Below are positions 1 to 8,133 of a stretch of DNA of 34,912 nt, piece by piece (within the stretch, counting starts at the first letter, position 1; every line of letters begins with the position of its first letter). The stretch spans positions 8,548 through 43,459 of the forward strand of contig NZ_JQCF01000019.1 in assembly GCF_001438805.1 (NCBI RefSeq), read 5' to 3'. The notes under the pieces were generated by a model that was given only the letters and a program-made list of their open reading frames with translations, was not told the origin of the DNA and ran no database searches. This stretch comes from Companilactobacillus kimchiensis (GTDB lineage: Bacteria > Bacillota > Bacilli > Lactobacillales > Lactobacillaceae). A program made the position numbers and the translations under genes.

Positions 1-5
1 CGATT

Positions 6-1055
6 TTATTTAAAAATTTGATTCCATTCTTTAATAAGTTTATTTCTTTGAGCATTGATATATTCATAATCCATCGTTACTAAATAATCTGAACCTGAAC
101 CATAGGTTGCATAATTTGAATCAATCTTTTGAACACTCTGATTAACTGGTAGTGCCTGCATTTTCTTGGAAGCTCGACTTTGAACCGACTGACTTAGACG
201 ATAATCAAGGTATTGGTAAGCTGCTTTAATATTTTGGCAGTTTTTAGGGATCGCCGCCATTTGATAATTAGCGTACACATTTAATCCCAGCGTCGTGCTA
301 TTTAATGAGGAAATGTTCTTTTTCAGCGTTATAGCGGTATCTGAATCAACCACAGCCAAATTTACCCTTCCGTCCTTAAACAGCTTACTTAATTCAGCCA
401 CATTATCATATATCATTACCTTTGGTTGTAATTCTTTCAAAGCCGCCAAAGCCGGTCCCTCATCAGCAAAATCATGCCCTACATATGAACTGGTACTTCT
501 AAAGCGAGAATAATCAATTCCCATATAAATAATTGCTGGCCACAATGAATTCTCAGTATCAGGTAACGCAATCTTACCATCATTTTGCTGATCCCATAAT
601 CTAGTAAAATCACCATTTTCTAAATTATTCCCCTTATTGTAGACAATATTGGTCGTTTCTACTGAATATGGAATGCTATTAGTTTTCTTAGCTAGTTTTT
701 GATTATCACTTGATAAATATTTAAAATTCTTTAATTTCTTGAAATCAATTTTTTTAAATAGCTGCTTATCATTTGCTGCAACGGTGTCTGATTGATTAAG
801 TTCAATTACATCAGCATTTAAATCTTTTTTGTCAATCCTTTGATGTAACGATGAAGTGCTGTCGGTTTGTTGATTTACAGATACTTTGTACTTCTTAGAA
901 TATGGTTTGATAATTTCTTTAGACATTAATTCAGTGTTCTTATCTGATGTTCTAATTGTGAGTGTCGCTTTAGATTCCTTATGACACCCTGTCAGAATAA
1001 TTCCAAAAGATAGCAGCGTTATAACGGTGGTAAAAATTCTTATTTTATTGGCCAT
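6..1055 (-). CDS. Lipoprotein ABC-transporter substrate-binding protein (PotD-like family 1)
   Basis: Secreted, lipid-anchored solute receptor. The N-terminus has basic residues, a hydrophobic stretch (residues 8-22) and a lipobox LTGC with Cys24 as the likely lipidated residue. The 349-residue length fits periplasmic-binding-protein folds. Two stretches resemble the polyamine/iron family: PYSVETTNIVYN, and a C-terminal AIPKNCQNIKAAYQYLDY segment like the 'AIP...NKEGALKLINF' region of PotD. The ligand cannot be named from sequence. The start is an ATG preceded by AGGAGA (1061-1066). It is read away from mnmG, from which it is separated by a terminator, so it is an independent unit. Any permease or ATPase partners would lie to the left of the window and are not visible. 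The fold call is good; the substrate is unknown. Confidence 0.75.
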   Translation of the reverse strand: MANKIRIFTTVITLLSFGIILTGCHKESKATLTIRTSDKNTELMSKEIIKPYSKKYKVSVNQQTDSTSSLHQRIDKKDLNADVIELNQSDTVAANDKQLFKKIDFKKLKNFKYLSSDNQKLAKKTNSIPYSVETTNIVYNKGNNLENGDFTRLWDQQNDGKIALPDTENSLWPAIIYMGIDYSRFRSTSSYVGHDFADEGPALAALKELQPKVMIYDNVAELSKLFKDGRVNLAVVDSDTAITLKKNISSLNSTTLGLNVYANYQMAAIPKNCQNIKAAYQYLDYRLSQSVQSRASKKMQALPVNQSVQKIDSNYATYGSGSDYLVTMDYEYINAQRNKLIKEWNQIFK

Positions 1056-1111
1056 AATACTCTCCTATCAACTTTAAGTTAATCCCACAGATATCTTATC
1101 ATCATCCTACT

Positions 1112-1164
1112 AAAAAAGGTGATCCGTCCTGACTTAATATTGCATCAGTTAGGACAGATCACCT
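1112..1164 (-). terminator. Intrinsic terminator after mnmG
   Basis: Read on the minus strand, AGGTGATC (arm 1157-1164) pairs with GATCACCT (1117-1124). An inner 8-bp helix (1147-1154 with 1127-1134, one G-U pair) sits beyond a 2x2 internal loop. A run of six T follows (1112-1117). It ends the mnmE-mnmG transcript before the lipoprotein gene. Confidence 0.85.
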
Positions 1165-1205
1165 CAGATTTAAAATATAGTTTTAAACAAAACAACTCAA
1201 GTATC

Positions 1206-3113
1206 TTAATTAGCTTCAGGTAATTTAGCAATCTTACCTCGTTCAATATAAACACTCAAAATACCCAAATCAGCTGGGTTAACACCACTGATACGACTGG
1301 CTTGAGCGATAGTCGAAGGATTGATCTTAGTTAACTTCTGAACTGCTTCAGTAGCTAAACTTTCAATCTTAGTGTAATCGATACGATCAGGAATCTTCTT
1401 AGCTTCCATCTTCTTCAATTTCTCAATACGCATCTTTTCTTTCTTAATATAACCATCGTATTTAGTCGCAATTTCAACTTGCTCAGATACACGATTATCA
1501 ACTGGAAAATCAGCTTCACCTATCATATCAATAATATCAGAGTAATGAACTTCTGGTCTTCTCAATAAATGATCAGCCAAGATACCATCTTTTAATGGCT
1601 TTAAATCATGAGCCTTCATGAATGGTAAAGCTTGTTTAGGAGTGATCATTTTACGAGAAAGACGATCCAATTCCATTTTGATAGTCTGACGTTTTTCTTT
1701 AAAACCGTCATAACGTTCTTGACTAATTAGGCCTAATTTATAACCTTTGTCTGTTAAACGTAAATCAGCATTATCGTGACGTAAAATCAAACGATACTCA
1801 GCTCGACTAGTTAACAAACGATAAGGTTCGTTGGTTCCCTTAGTAACAAGATCATCGATCAAAACACCAATGTACGCTTCATCACGTCCAAGAACAAATG
1901 GATCCTTATCTTGAGCACGAAGGGCTGCATTGATTCCAGCCATAATACCTTGACCGGCAGCCTCTTCATAGCCAGAAGTTCCGTTCATTTGACCAGCTGT
2001 AAAGAGATTCTTAACAACCTTAGTTTCAAGGTTAGACTTCAATTGCCATGGTTCAATGACGTCATATTCAATCGCATAACCAGGACGCATCAATTTAGCA
2101 TTTTGAAGACCCTCAACAGAATGAAGCATCTTTAATTGGATTTCTTCAGGCATTGACGTTGAAAAATCACCAACATAATATTCTTGAGTATCTCTTCCTT
2201 CTGGTTCAAGGAAGATCTGATGTCTTGGCTTATCAGCAAAACGCACGACTTTATCTTCGATTGAGGGACAATATCTTGGACCGACACCCTTGATAACACC
2301 AGAAAACATTGGTGCACGATCAAGATTCTCTCGAATAATTCTGTGGGTATCAGCATTGGTATAAGTCATCCAACAAGAAACTTGATGTTGGAGATAACTT
2401 GAATCAGGTGTTTCAAATGAGAAATGATTAGGTTCCTTGTCACCTGGTTGTTCGATTGTTTGATCAAAATCAATTGTGTTCTTATTAACACGTGGTGGTG
2501 TTCCGGTTTTGAAACGAGTTAGTTTGAAACCATGCTTTTCCAAATCTTCAGACAATTTGATTGAAGGAATGCTGTTATTGGGACCTGATGAATACATCAA
2601 TTCACCAATAATAATCTTACCTCGTGAAGATGTACCAGCTGTAAGAACCACTGACTTAGCATGGTATCTAGCACCAGTTGCGGTTTCAATACCTTTGCAG
2701 ACACCATCTTCGACGATTAATTTTTCAGCCATTCCTTGACGAAGAGTTAAGTTTGGTTCGTTTTCTAAGACATCTTTCATCATACGATGATACATACTCT
2801 TATCTGCCTGGGCACGAAGAGCACGGACAGCAGGGCCTTTACCAGTATTGAGCATTCTCATTTGAATGTAAGTCTTATCAATATTGCGACCCATTTCACC
2901 ACCCAAAGCATCGATTTCACGAACTACGATCCCTTTAGCAGGACCACCAAGAGAAGGATTACAAGGCATAAAGGCTACCATATCCAAATTGATCGTTACT
3001 AATAGTGTTTTTTGGCCCATACGAGCAGCAGCTAAGGCAGCCTCTGACCCCGCATGGCCGGCACCTACGACAATAACATCATAAGTCTCTGAATCAAATT
3101 CCTTAATTTCCAT
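1206..3113 (-). CDS. mnmG: tRNA uridine-5-carboxymethylaminomethyl modification enzyme MnmG (GidA)
   Basis: FAD- and NADH-dependent subunit of the MnmE-MnmG complex, which installs the (carboxymethyl)aminomethyl group at C5 of the wobble uridine in tRNAs reading NNA/NNG codons. The dinucleotide-binding motif GAGHAG is at residues 17-22, followed by the family signature [12 protein letters not shown] (about 51-62) and TGTPPR. The C-terminal third is the helical domain that contacts tRNA and MnmE. Length 635 is normal. The ATG is preceded by an AGGTGA ribosome site and lies 14 bp after the mnmE stop, so the two subunits are co-transcribed. Unlike in many Firmicutes, rsmG and the noc/par genes do not follow. 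Confidence 0.98.
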   Translation of the reverse strand: MEIKEFDSETYDVIVVGAGHAGSEAALAAARMGQKTLLVTINLDMVAFMPCNPSLGGPAKGIVVREIDALGGEMGRNIDKTYIQMRMLNTGKGPAVRALRAQADKSMYHRMMKDVLENEPNLTLRQGMAEKLIVEDGVCKGIETATGARYHAKSVVLTAGTSSRGKIIIGELMYSSGPNNSIPSIKLSEDLEKHGFKLTRFKTGTPPRVNKNTIDFDQTIEQPGDKEPNHFSFETPDSSYLQHQVSCWMTYTNADTHRIIRENLDRAPMFSGVIKGVGPRYCPSIEDKVVRFADKPRHQIFLEPEGRDTQEYYVGDFSTSMPEEIQLKMLHSVEGLQNAKLMRPGYAIEYDVIEPWQLKSNLETKVVKNLFTAGQMNGTSGYEEAAGQGIMAGINAALRAQDKDPFVLGRDEAYIGVLIDDLVTKGTNEPYRLLTSRAEYRLILRHDNADLRLTDKGYKLGLISQERYDGFKEKRQTIKMELDRLSRKMITPKQALPFMKAHDLKPLKDGILADHLLRRPEVHYSDIIDMIGEADFPVDNRVSEQVEIATKYDGYIKKEKMRIEKLKKMEAKKIPDRIDYTKIESLATEAVQKLTKINPSTIAQASRISGVNPADLGILSVYIERGKIAKLPEAN

Positions 3114-3127
3114 TTTTTCACCTATAC

Positions 3128-4516
3128 CTATTTTCCTAAGCAGAATTGCGAGAATAATTGTGTAATCAATTCATCTTGATAACTTTCTCCAGTAATTTCG
3201 CCTAGAGTGTCCCAGCAAGCTGTCATATCGATTTGTACGAGGTCGATAGGCATTCCTGCTTCAATTCCAGAAATAACGTCATTAAGGCTATTTTTAGCCT
3301 TACGGAGCAAACCAGCTTGACGAGCACTAGTTATGATGACGTTATTGCTATTATCTTCGAGTCCCGCATTAAAAATCTTACTAATTGTTTGTTTAATTGT
3401 TTCAATCCCATCATTTTTAATCGCTGAAGTTTTGAGAATAACATCGTCAGACTTAATCTGCTCAACAGTTTCAGGCGTTATAACGGGCATCAAATCGTTT
3501 TTATTAAAAATAATAATTCTTCGCTTATCATTGGTTGCATTGAGTAATTCGATATCATCGTCAACTAATTCCCGACTCGAATCCAAGACAACAATTACCA
3601 AATCAGCACCCTGTAAAGCTGTTTTAGAACGTTCAACACCAATTTTTTCAACTTTATCATCAGTTTTACGAATACCAGCAGTATCGATCAACTTCAAAGG
3701 TACACCATCGATATTGACATATTGTTCAACAACATCACGAGTTGTTCCAGCGACATCAGTGACAATAGCTTTTTCTTCATCCAAAAGACGATTTAACAGA
3801 CTAGATTTTCCAACATTAGGTTTCCCAACGATAGCTGTGCCCAATCCGTGTTGTAAAATTTCTCCACTGTCAGCAGTTTTTAAAAGACCGTCAATTTTTT
3901 TACTGACCATGCGGGCTTTCTCTAACAATAAATTCGTCGTCATCTGATCAGTATCATATTCAGGATAATCAATATTTACTTCTACTTGTGCTAATGAATC
4001 CAAAATTTCTTGACGTAAGTTTGAAATCAAATGATGTAAATTACCATCCAATTGATTAACTGCTACTTGCATAGCTTTATCAGTCTTGGCACGGATCAAA
4101 TCCATAACAGACTCTGCTTGAGTTAAATCAATTCGACCATTTAAAAAGGCACGTTTGGTAAATTCCCCTGGTTCGGCCATTCTAGCACCATAGCCTAGTA
4201 ATAATTGGAGAACTTTGTTAGTCGCAACTATACCCCCGTGGGTATTTATTTCAACAACATCCTCACGAGTAAACGTCTTTGGTGCCCGCATTACGGAAAC
4301 CATGACCTCATCAACTAATGAACCATCAGCAGGATCTGTGATGTGTCCATAATTTATTGTATGACTAGCTACTTTCTCTAAGTCACGTCCTTTAAAAATC
4401 TTTTTAGCAACCGCTACAGCTTGATCTCCTGACAAACGAACAATGGAGATAGCACCTTCCCCAGGAGGAGTTGAAATGGCTGCTATTGTGTCGTATTCAG
4501 TAACTGAACTTGGCAT
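3128..4516 (-). CDS. mnmE: tRNA modification GTPase MnmE (TrmE)
   Basis: Potassium-activated GTPase that works with MnmG on the wobble uridine. Domain order: N-terminal folate-binding domain (about 1-120), helical domain, and an inserted G domain (about 222-380) with P-loop GKPNVGKS (231-238), G2 TDVAGTTRD (253-261), G3 DTAG (278-281) and G4 NKND (338-341). The C-terminus ends in CLGK, which carries the conserved catalytic-site cysteine (Cys459). Length 462 is typical. The start ATG is preceded by AAGGGAGC. A 150-bp gap with its own promoter and a hairpin separates it from yidC, where jag is usually found. Confidence 0.98.
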   Translation of the reverse strand: MPSSVTEYDTIAAISTPPGEGAISIVRLSGDQAVAVAKKIFKGRDLEKVASHTINYGHITDPADGSLVDEVMVSVMRAPKTFTREDVVEINTHGGIVATNKVLQLLLGYGARMAEPGEFTKRAFLNGRIDLTQAESVMDLIRAKTDKAMQVAVNQLDGNLHHLISNLRQEILDSLAQVEVNIDYPEYDTDQMTTNLLLEKARMVSKKIDGLLKTADSGEILQHGLGTAIVGKPNVGKSSLLNRLLDEEKAIVTDVAGTTRDVVEQYVNIDGVPLKLIDTAGIRKTDDKVEKIGVERSKTALQGADLVIVVLDSSRELVDDDIELLNATNDKRRIIIFNKNDLMPVITPETVEQIKSDDVILKTSAIKNDGIETIKQTISKIFNAGLEDNSNNVIITSARQAGLLRKAKNSLNDVISGIEAGMPIDLVQIDMTACWDTLGEITGESYQDELITQLFSQFCLGK

Positions 4517-4544
4517 AATAAGCTCCCTTCTCTAATTTTAAGCA

Positions 4545-4590
4545 TAAAAAAAGTGCATAATCCGCCAATTTCTCGACGGAAAAGCACCTT
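4545..4590 (-). terminator. Terminator-like hairpin between yidC and mnmE
   Basis: On the minus strand, AAGGTGC (4584-4590) pairs with GCACTTT. An inner CCG/CGG helix lies beyond an A/T internal loop, and seven T (4546-4552) follow. It can terminate the rpmH-rnpA-yidC transcript. Because a strong promoter lies just upstream (4638-4666), it also sits in the 5' leader of mnmE, about 30 nt before the start codon. Confidence 0.65.
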
Positions 4591-4637
4591 GACTACTTTT
4601 CTATATATTAAATATTAAAACAATTAATTTCTAAAAC

Positions 4638-4666
4638 ATCTTAACTAGATTTCTACTAATTGTCAA
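4638..4666 (-). promoter_or_regulatory. Sigma-A promoter for mnmE-mnmG
   Basis: On the minus strand there is a perfect -35 TTGACA (4661-4666), a 17-bp spacer and a -10 TAAGAT (4638-4643). The -35 box touches the yidC stop codon. The predicted start near 4631 gives a leader of about 115 nt for mnmE. Confidence 0.75.
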
Positions 4667-5509
4667 TTATTTATGATTTTTATAAACACGTTTCTTAGCT
4701 TTTCTAAGACGACGTTGTTTATCACGTTCTGCTTCCTCAGCCTCTTTTTGTTCACGACGATACTTGAACGGATTTTGGAAAGCCAATGTCTGAAGAACTT
4801 GGAACGCGTTAGTTACTACCCAGTAAATGGTAATAGCTGATGGGAATGTTAATGCTGGTACAAAGATAAAGATTGGCATAACCCAAGTCATAATCTTTGT
4901 TGTCGCATTTTGTGTTGGTTGTGAGTAACTTGACATGTATGTACTTAAGAACGTAAATACAGCGGCTAAAATCGCCATAATGTAATATGGATCAGCCTTA
5001 CCAAGTTGCATCCATAAGAAACTACCATCACGCAATTGTGTAGTCTTATAGATTGCTTGATACAAACCAAACATAACTGGCAATTGAATTACCAATGGTA
5101 AACATCCAGCTACTGGGTTTACTCCAGCTTCACTATATAATTTCTGTGTTTCTTCCCGCAATTTTTGTTGCGTATCCGTATCTTTAGCCGAATATTTATC
5201 CTGAAGTTCCTTCATTTGAGGCTGGATCTTCATTTGTTTATTCGTACTACGGATTTGATACCAGTTAAGTGGTAATAGAATAATTCTCACAAGCAATGTG
5301 AAAATTACGATGGCCCAACCATAACTGTTGCCAACTAATGAAGCTATCCAAAGAATGAATCTTGAGAAACTATAAATTACATAGTGATCCCAGAATCCCG
5401 TACTGTGACTAGTAATCGGAACATTTAGGTTAGAACATCCAGCTAAAACCAAGACAACACTCAGTAGCATTGCTACTCCAATGTACTTCTTTAAGCTTTT
5501 TTTATTCAC
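4667..5509 (-). CDS. yidC: Membrane protein insertase YidC/Oxa1 family (SpoIIIJ-like)
   Basis: Inserts membrane proteins alone or with SecYEG. The N-terminus is a lipoprotein signal with LAGC (Cys25), as in Gram-positive YidC. Five further hydrophobic segments follow, with the conserved positive residue (Arg75) in the first conserved segment, VIFTLLVRIILLPL, lining the hydrophilic groove. Residues 81-140 form the cytoplasmic hairpin loop. The basic tail (KRRLRKAKKR) is the ribosome-contacting extension. Length 280 is normal. The start is GTG, with an AGGTG ribosome site 5 bases upstream. It lies 36 bp after rnpA in the conserved rpmH-rnpA-yidC order. Confidence 0.97.
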   Translation of the reverse strand: MNKKSLKKYIGVAMLLSVVLVLAGCSNLNVPITSHSTGFWDHYVIYSFSRFILWIASLVGNSYGWAIVIFTLLVRIILLPLNWYQIRSTNKQMKIQPQMKELQDKYSAKDTDTQQKLREETQKLYSEAGVNPVAGCLPLVIQLPVMFGLYQAIYKTTQLRDGSFLWMQLGKADPYYIMAILAAVFTFLSTYMSSYSQPTQNATTKIMTWVMPIFIFVPALTFPSAITIYWVVTNAFQVLQTLAFQNPFKYRREQKEAEEAERDKQRRLRKAKKRVYKNHK

Positions 5510-5545
5510 TTTTACACCTATTAGTCTATTAATATTTTTTTGAAC

Positions 5546-5887
5546 CTACTCTAAAATATTACCCAATTTCAATAAATGTACAATATTTTTCTTAGTTCCA
5601 AACATATCCAAATCAACAGCTGGTTTTCTTGCAATAATCAAGAAATCCAATTCTGCTGGTATCTCGGGTTTTAATTCCAAGAGTGATTGACGAACGTATC
5701 TTTTAACACGATTACGCCCCACTGCGGTATGTGAAACTTTCTTTCCAACTGAAAGTCCTACTCGAAAATGCTTTTGACCCTCTTTTGGCATCTTATATAG
5801 AACAAAGTTGCGATTTGCAACCGAATTTCCGTTGGAATAAACATATTGAAACTCATTTTCTTTTTTTATGCGATAACTTTTTCTCAT
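5546..5887 (-). CDS. rnpA: Ribonuclease P protein component
   Basis: Small basic protein that binds the catalytic RNase P RNA and helps cleave 5' leaders from pre-tRNAs. The RNR signature is present at residues 58-68 ([11 protein letters not shown]), and the N-terminus ([16 protein letters not shown]) is typical. Length 113 is normal. The start ATG has a weak GGTGA site. It lies between rpmH and yidC, and a terminator in the rpmH-rnpA gap probably lowers its expression relative to the ribosomal protein gene. Confidence 0.97.
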   Translation of the reverse strand: MRKSYRIKKENEFQYVYSNGNSVANRNFVLYKMPKEGQKHFRVGLSVGKKVSHTAVGRNRVKRYVRQSLLELKPEIPAELDFLIIARKPAVDLDMFGTKKNIVHLLKLGNILE

Positions 5888-5916
5888 ATGTCACCAGACT
5901 ACCCTTGTTTTGTAAT

Positions 5917-5946
5917 AAAAAAAGACCACCAAAATGTTCAGTGATC
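5917..5946 (-). terminator. Terminator/attenuator between rpmH and rnpA
   Basis: On the minus strand, GATCAC (5941-5946) pairs with GTGGTC (5924-5929, one G-U pair) across an 11-nt loop, followed by seven T (5917-5923). The position inside the rpmH-rnpA-yidC cluster suggests partial termination that keeps rpmH mRNA in excess. Confidence 0.75.
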
Positions 5947-5954
5947 CTTCAAAA

Positions 5955-6095
5955 CTAAGCTGATAATACTTTTCTACCTTTTCTACGGCGTCTTGCTAGA
6001 ACCTTGCGACCACTACTAGTACTCATTCTCTTCATGAAACCATGGACGCGTTCACGATGGCGTTTCTTAGGTTGGTATGTTCTCTTTGTAGTCAT
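5955..6095 (-). CDS. rpmH: 50S ribosomal protein L34
   Basis: Small, very basic protein of the large ribosomal subunit. I translated this ORF by hand: 46 residues, beginning [20 protein letters not shown] and ending [12 protein letters not shown], which is a complete L34. The ATG is preceded by AGGAGG on the minus strand (about 6102-6107). It is divergent from dnaA across the 504-bp origin region, the classical Firmicutes arrangement. Confidence 0.98.
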   Translation of the reverse strand: MTTKRTYQPKKRHRERVHGFMKRMSTSSGRKVLARRRRKGRKVLSA

Positions 6096-6161
6096 CAATA
6101 AACCTCCTGACTCTTATTTTTTATATTTGAAATATACACTTCTTCAGACAATTGCTTAACT

Positions 6162-6190
6162 ATAGTATCATGTTCTACCAAATTTTTAAA
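6162..6190 (-). promoter_or_regulatory. Candidate rpmH promoter
   Basis: On the minus strand there is an extended -10 (TGA then TACTAT, plus coordinates 6162-6167) with a weak -35 TTTAAA (6185-6190) at 17 bp. The start would lie about 60 bp before the rpmH ATG. Support is position and the extended -10 only. Confidence 0.4.
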
Positions 6191-6245
6191 TAACTAATTT
6201 CCTATTAATGCAAGTTTATTCCAGAAAGTTTTTCGCAACTTCTAT

Positions 6246-6578
6246 TGTGGATAATTTGTGGAGTTATTTTATAACCCATTTTTTCCACAGGAGTATAAAC
6301 AAACTTTTCCAACATGGTTTTTAACTGTGTTTTAGTTTTCCACAGGAATGGTGGAATTCTTGTTTTTTGTATGTAACAACCGTTATATAGGTGTTTTTTA
6401 GCTTGTTAATTGTGTATAACTATGTTGACAAGTTTTTATGCCTATTATTATCCACAAGCCTGTGTATTTTGTAAATACCAGTTGTTATTTCCTCCAAAAA
6501 TAAACATGTGTTCTGTGGAAAACTCTTTAATAGAATGATAAACTATAGACTGTCATTTTAGGGAAAAAATTATCCACA
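6246..6578. other. oriC: oriC, upstream DnaA-box cluster
   Basis: This region lies in the 504-bp gene-free stretch between rpmH and dnaA. Four 9-mers match TTATNCACA exactly: 6246-6254 (minus), 6411-6419 (minus, TTATACACA), 6448-6456 (plus) and 6570-6578 (plus). Several near matches of the form TTTTCCACA occur around 6282, 6336 and 6515. A TTGACA at 6425-6430 lies beside the 6448 box, so DnaA binding probably also controls dnaA transcription. The last box ends 21 bp before the dnaA start. Confidence 0.9.
6536..6544 (+). promoter_or_regulatory. Candidate dnaA extended -10 promoter element
   Basis: TG-A-TAAACT forms an extended -10. No good -35 is seen at 16-18 bp. A transcript would start near 6551 and run through the DnaA box at 6570-6578 in its leader, which would allow autorepression. 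This is a weak call. Confidence 0.35.
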
Positions 6579-6599
6579 ACTACAGATTGGGGGGAACTA

Positions 6600-7976
6600 A
6601 TGCCAAATATAAATAACTCAACTGATCCAAAGCTAACTGAATTTTGGGATTATTTTACAAATAAACTCAGATCTCAATTAACTTCTGTCAGCTATTCCAC
6701 TTGGGTTGAAAGTGCAAATCCCTTATACATTGATGGAAATAACATTTATATTTCTGTCCCAACAAAACTTCACAAAGATTATTGGGAACGAAATTACACA
6801 GAAAAAATTGCTATTTACTCATATGAACTAAACGGAATTGAACTGAACCCAATCATTGAGAATGATGAAGATAGCACAAAAAAAGAGGAACAAACAATTG
6901 CTCCTCAAGTTGACAAAATCACTGAAAATAGCCAACCAAAACATATCTTCCATAATTCTCATTTAAATCCGAAATACACTTTTTCATCATTTATTGTTGG
7001 TAGCGGGAACCAAATGGCCCACGCAGCAGCTTTGGCCGCCGCTGAAGATCCAGGTGGCGTCTACAATCCACTCTTTATTTATGGTGGCGTTGGTCTTGGT
7101 AAAACACACTTGATGCAAGCCATTGGTCACCAAATGATCAAGCTAGATCCACTCGCCAAAGTTAAATATGTTACGAGTGAAACTTTTACTAATGACTTCA
7201 TTAACGCTATTCAAATGAGGACTCAAGATACTTTCCGAGACGAATATCGAAACGTCGATCTACTATTAATAGATGATATTCAATTCTTTGCCGAAAAAGA
7301 GGGAACCCAGGAAGAATTTTTCCATACTTTTAATGAACTTTATGAAAATGGTAAGCAGATCGTAATGACGTCAGATCGGTTACCAAACGAAATCCCTAAA
7401 TTACAGGCTAGATTAGTTTCTAGATTTACCAGTGGTTTGTCAGCTGATATAACCGCACCGGATCTTGAAACTAGAATTGCCATTTTGCGAAATAAAGCTA
7501 AAGCAGAACATTTGGAAATTCCCAATGATACTTTATCTTATATTGCCGCCCAAATTGATACTAATGTCCGGGAACTTGAAGGTGCTTTGATTCGGGTTCA
7601 GGCTTATTCAACGACTAAAAATACTGATATCACTAAATCAGTTGCCGCAGATGCTTTGAAAGTCTTTAAACTATCTAATGACAAAAAGGGCCTCTCAATT
7701 GCTAAGATTCAAACTAAAGTTGCTAAATATTACCACGTTTCCGTTCAGGATCTTAAAGGTAAGAAACGAGTAAAAACGATTGTTGTCCCAAGACAGATTG
7801 CTATGTACTTGGCTCGTGAAATGACTGACCGTTCACTTCCACAAATTGGTATGGAATTCGGCGGGAAAGATCACACGACTGTAATGCATTCATGTGATAA
7901 AATATCCGAGTTAGTTATTAAAAATAGTGATTTAAAACGATCCATCAATGAACTAAAAGATGACCTCAGAAATTAA
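6600..7976 (+). CDS. dnaA: Chromosomal replication initiator protein DnaA
   Basis: Binds DnaA boxes and opens the origin in its ATP form. Domain I (about 1-80) binds DnaD/SirA-type partners and helps load helicase, and domain II (about 85-120) is a variable linker. The AAA+ domain carries Walker A GGVGLGKT (162-169), Walker B LLLIDD (221-226), RLVSRF with the arginine-finger region (271-276) and sensor II NVRELEGAL (322-330). Domain IV ends with the DNA-binding signature GGKDHTTVMH (421-430). Length 458 is typical. The ATG follows GGGGGGAACTA. It is flanked on both sides by DnaA boxes. Confidence 0.99.
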   Translation: MPNINNSTDPKLTEFWDYFTNKLRSQLTSVSYSTWVESANPLYIDGNNIYISVPTKLHKDYWERNYTEKIAIYSYELNGIELNPIIENDEDSTKKEEQTIAPQVDKITENSQPKHIFHNSHLNPKYTFSSFIVGSGNQMAHAAALAAAEDPGGVYNPLFIYGGVGLGKTHLMQAIGHQMIKLDPLAKVKYVTSETFTNDFINAIQMRTQDTFRDEYRNVDLLLIDDIQFFAEKEGTQEEFFHTFNELYENGKQIVMTSDRLPNEIPKLQARLVSRFTSGLSADITAPDLETRIAILRNKAKAEHLEIPNDTLSYIAAQIDTNVRELEGALIRVQAYSTTKNTDITKSVAADALKVFKLSNDKKGLSIAKIQTKVAKYYHVSVQDLKGKKRVKTIVVPRQIAMYLAREMTDRSLPQIGMEFGGKDHTTVMHSCDKISELVIKNSDLKRSINELKDDLRN

Positions 7977-8006
7977 CATGTTCAAAACTTTCGAGTTTTC
8001 CCAAAG

Positions 8007-8071
8007 TTATCCACAGCTGTTAATAACAGCATTTTTTCAAAGAGTGTCAGGACTTAGAATAGTTATCCACA
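8007..8071 (+). other. oriC: oriC, downstream DnaA boxes
   Basis: Two exact TTATCCACA boxes (8007-8015 and 8063-8071), both on the plus strand, lie in the 157-bp dnaA-dnaN gap. They directly precede the trio/unwinding segment and correspond in position to the boxes next to the unwinding site in Bacillus subtilis. Confidence 0.9.
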
Positions 8072-8084
8072 GAATTAACAGTAC

Positions 8085-8120
8085 CTACTACTACTTCTAT
8101 CTTTATATTAATTAATTAAA
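8085..8120 (+). other. DnaA-trio-like element and DNA-unwinding A+T stretch
   Basis: Fourteen bases after the second box, the plus strand reads CTACTACTACTTCTA (8085-8099), a run of five CTW triplets. It continues into a stretch of A and T with a TTAATTAATTAA core (8098-8120). DnaA-trios (3'-GAT/AAT-type repeats beside a DnaA box) guide DnaA loading onto a single strand during opening. The box-trio-A+T order matches that system. Confidence 0.75.
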
Positions 8121-8133
8121 AAGGGAGTTACCT

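Noticed and set aside
3333-3947. 204-codon plus-strand open frame opposite mnmE
   Set aside because: mnmE is intact and conserved over the whole span; the antisense frame has no ribosome site or recognisable domain.
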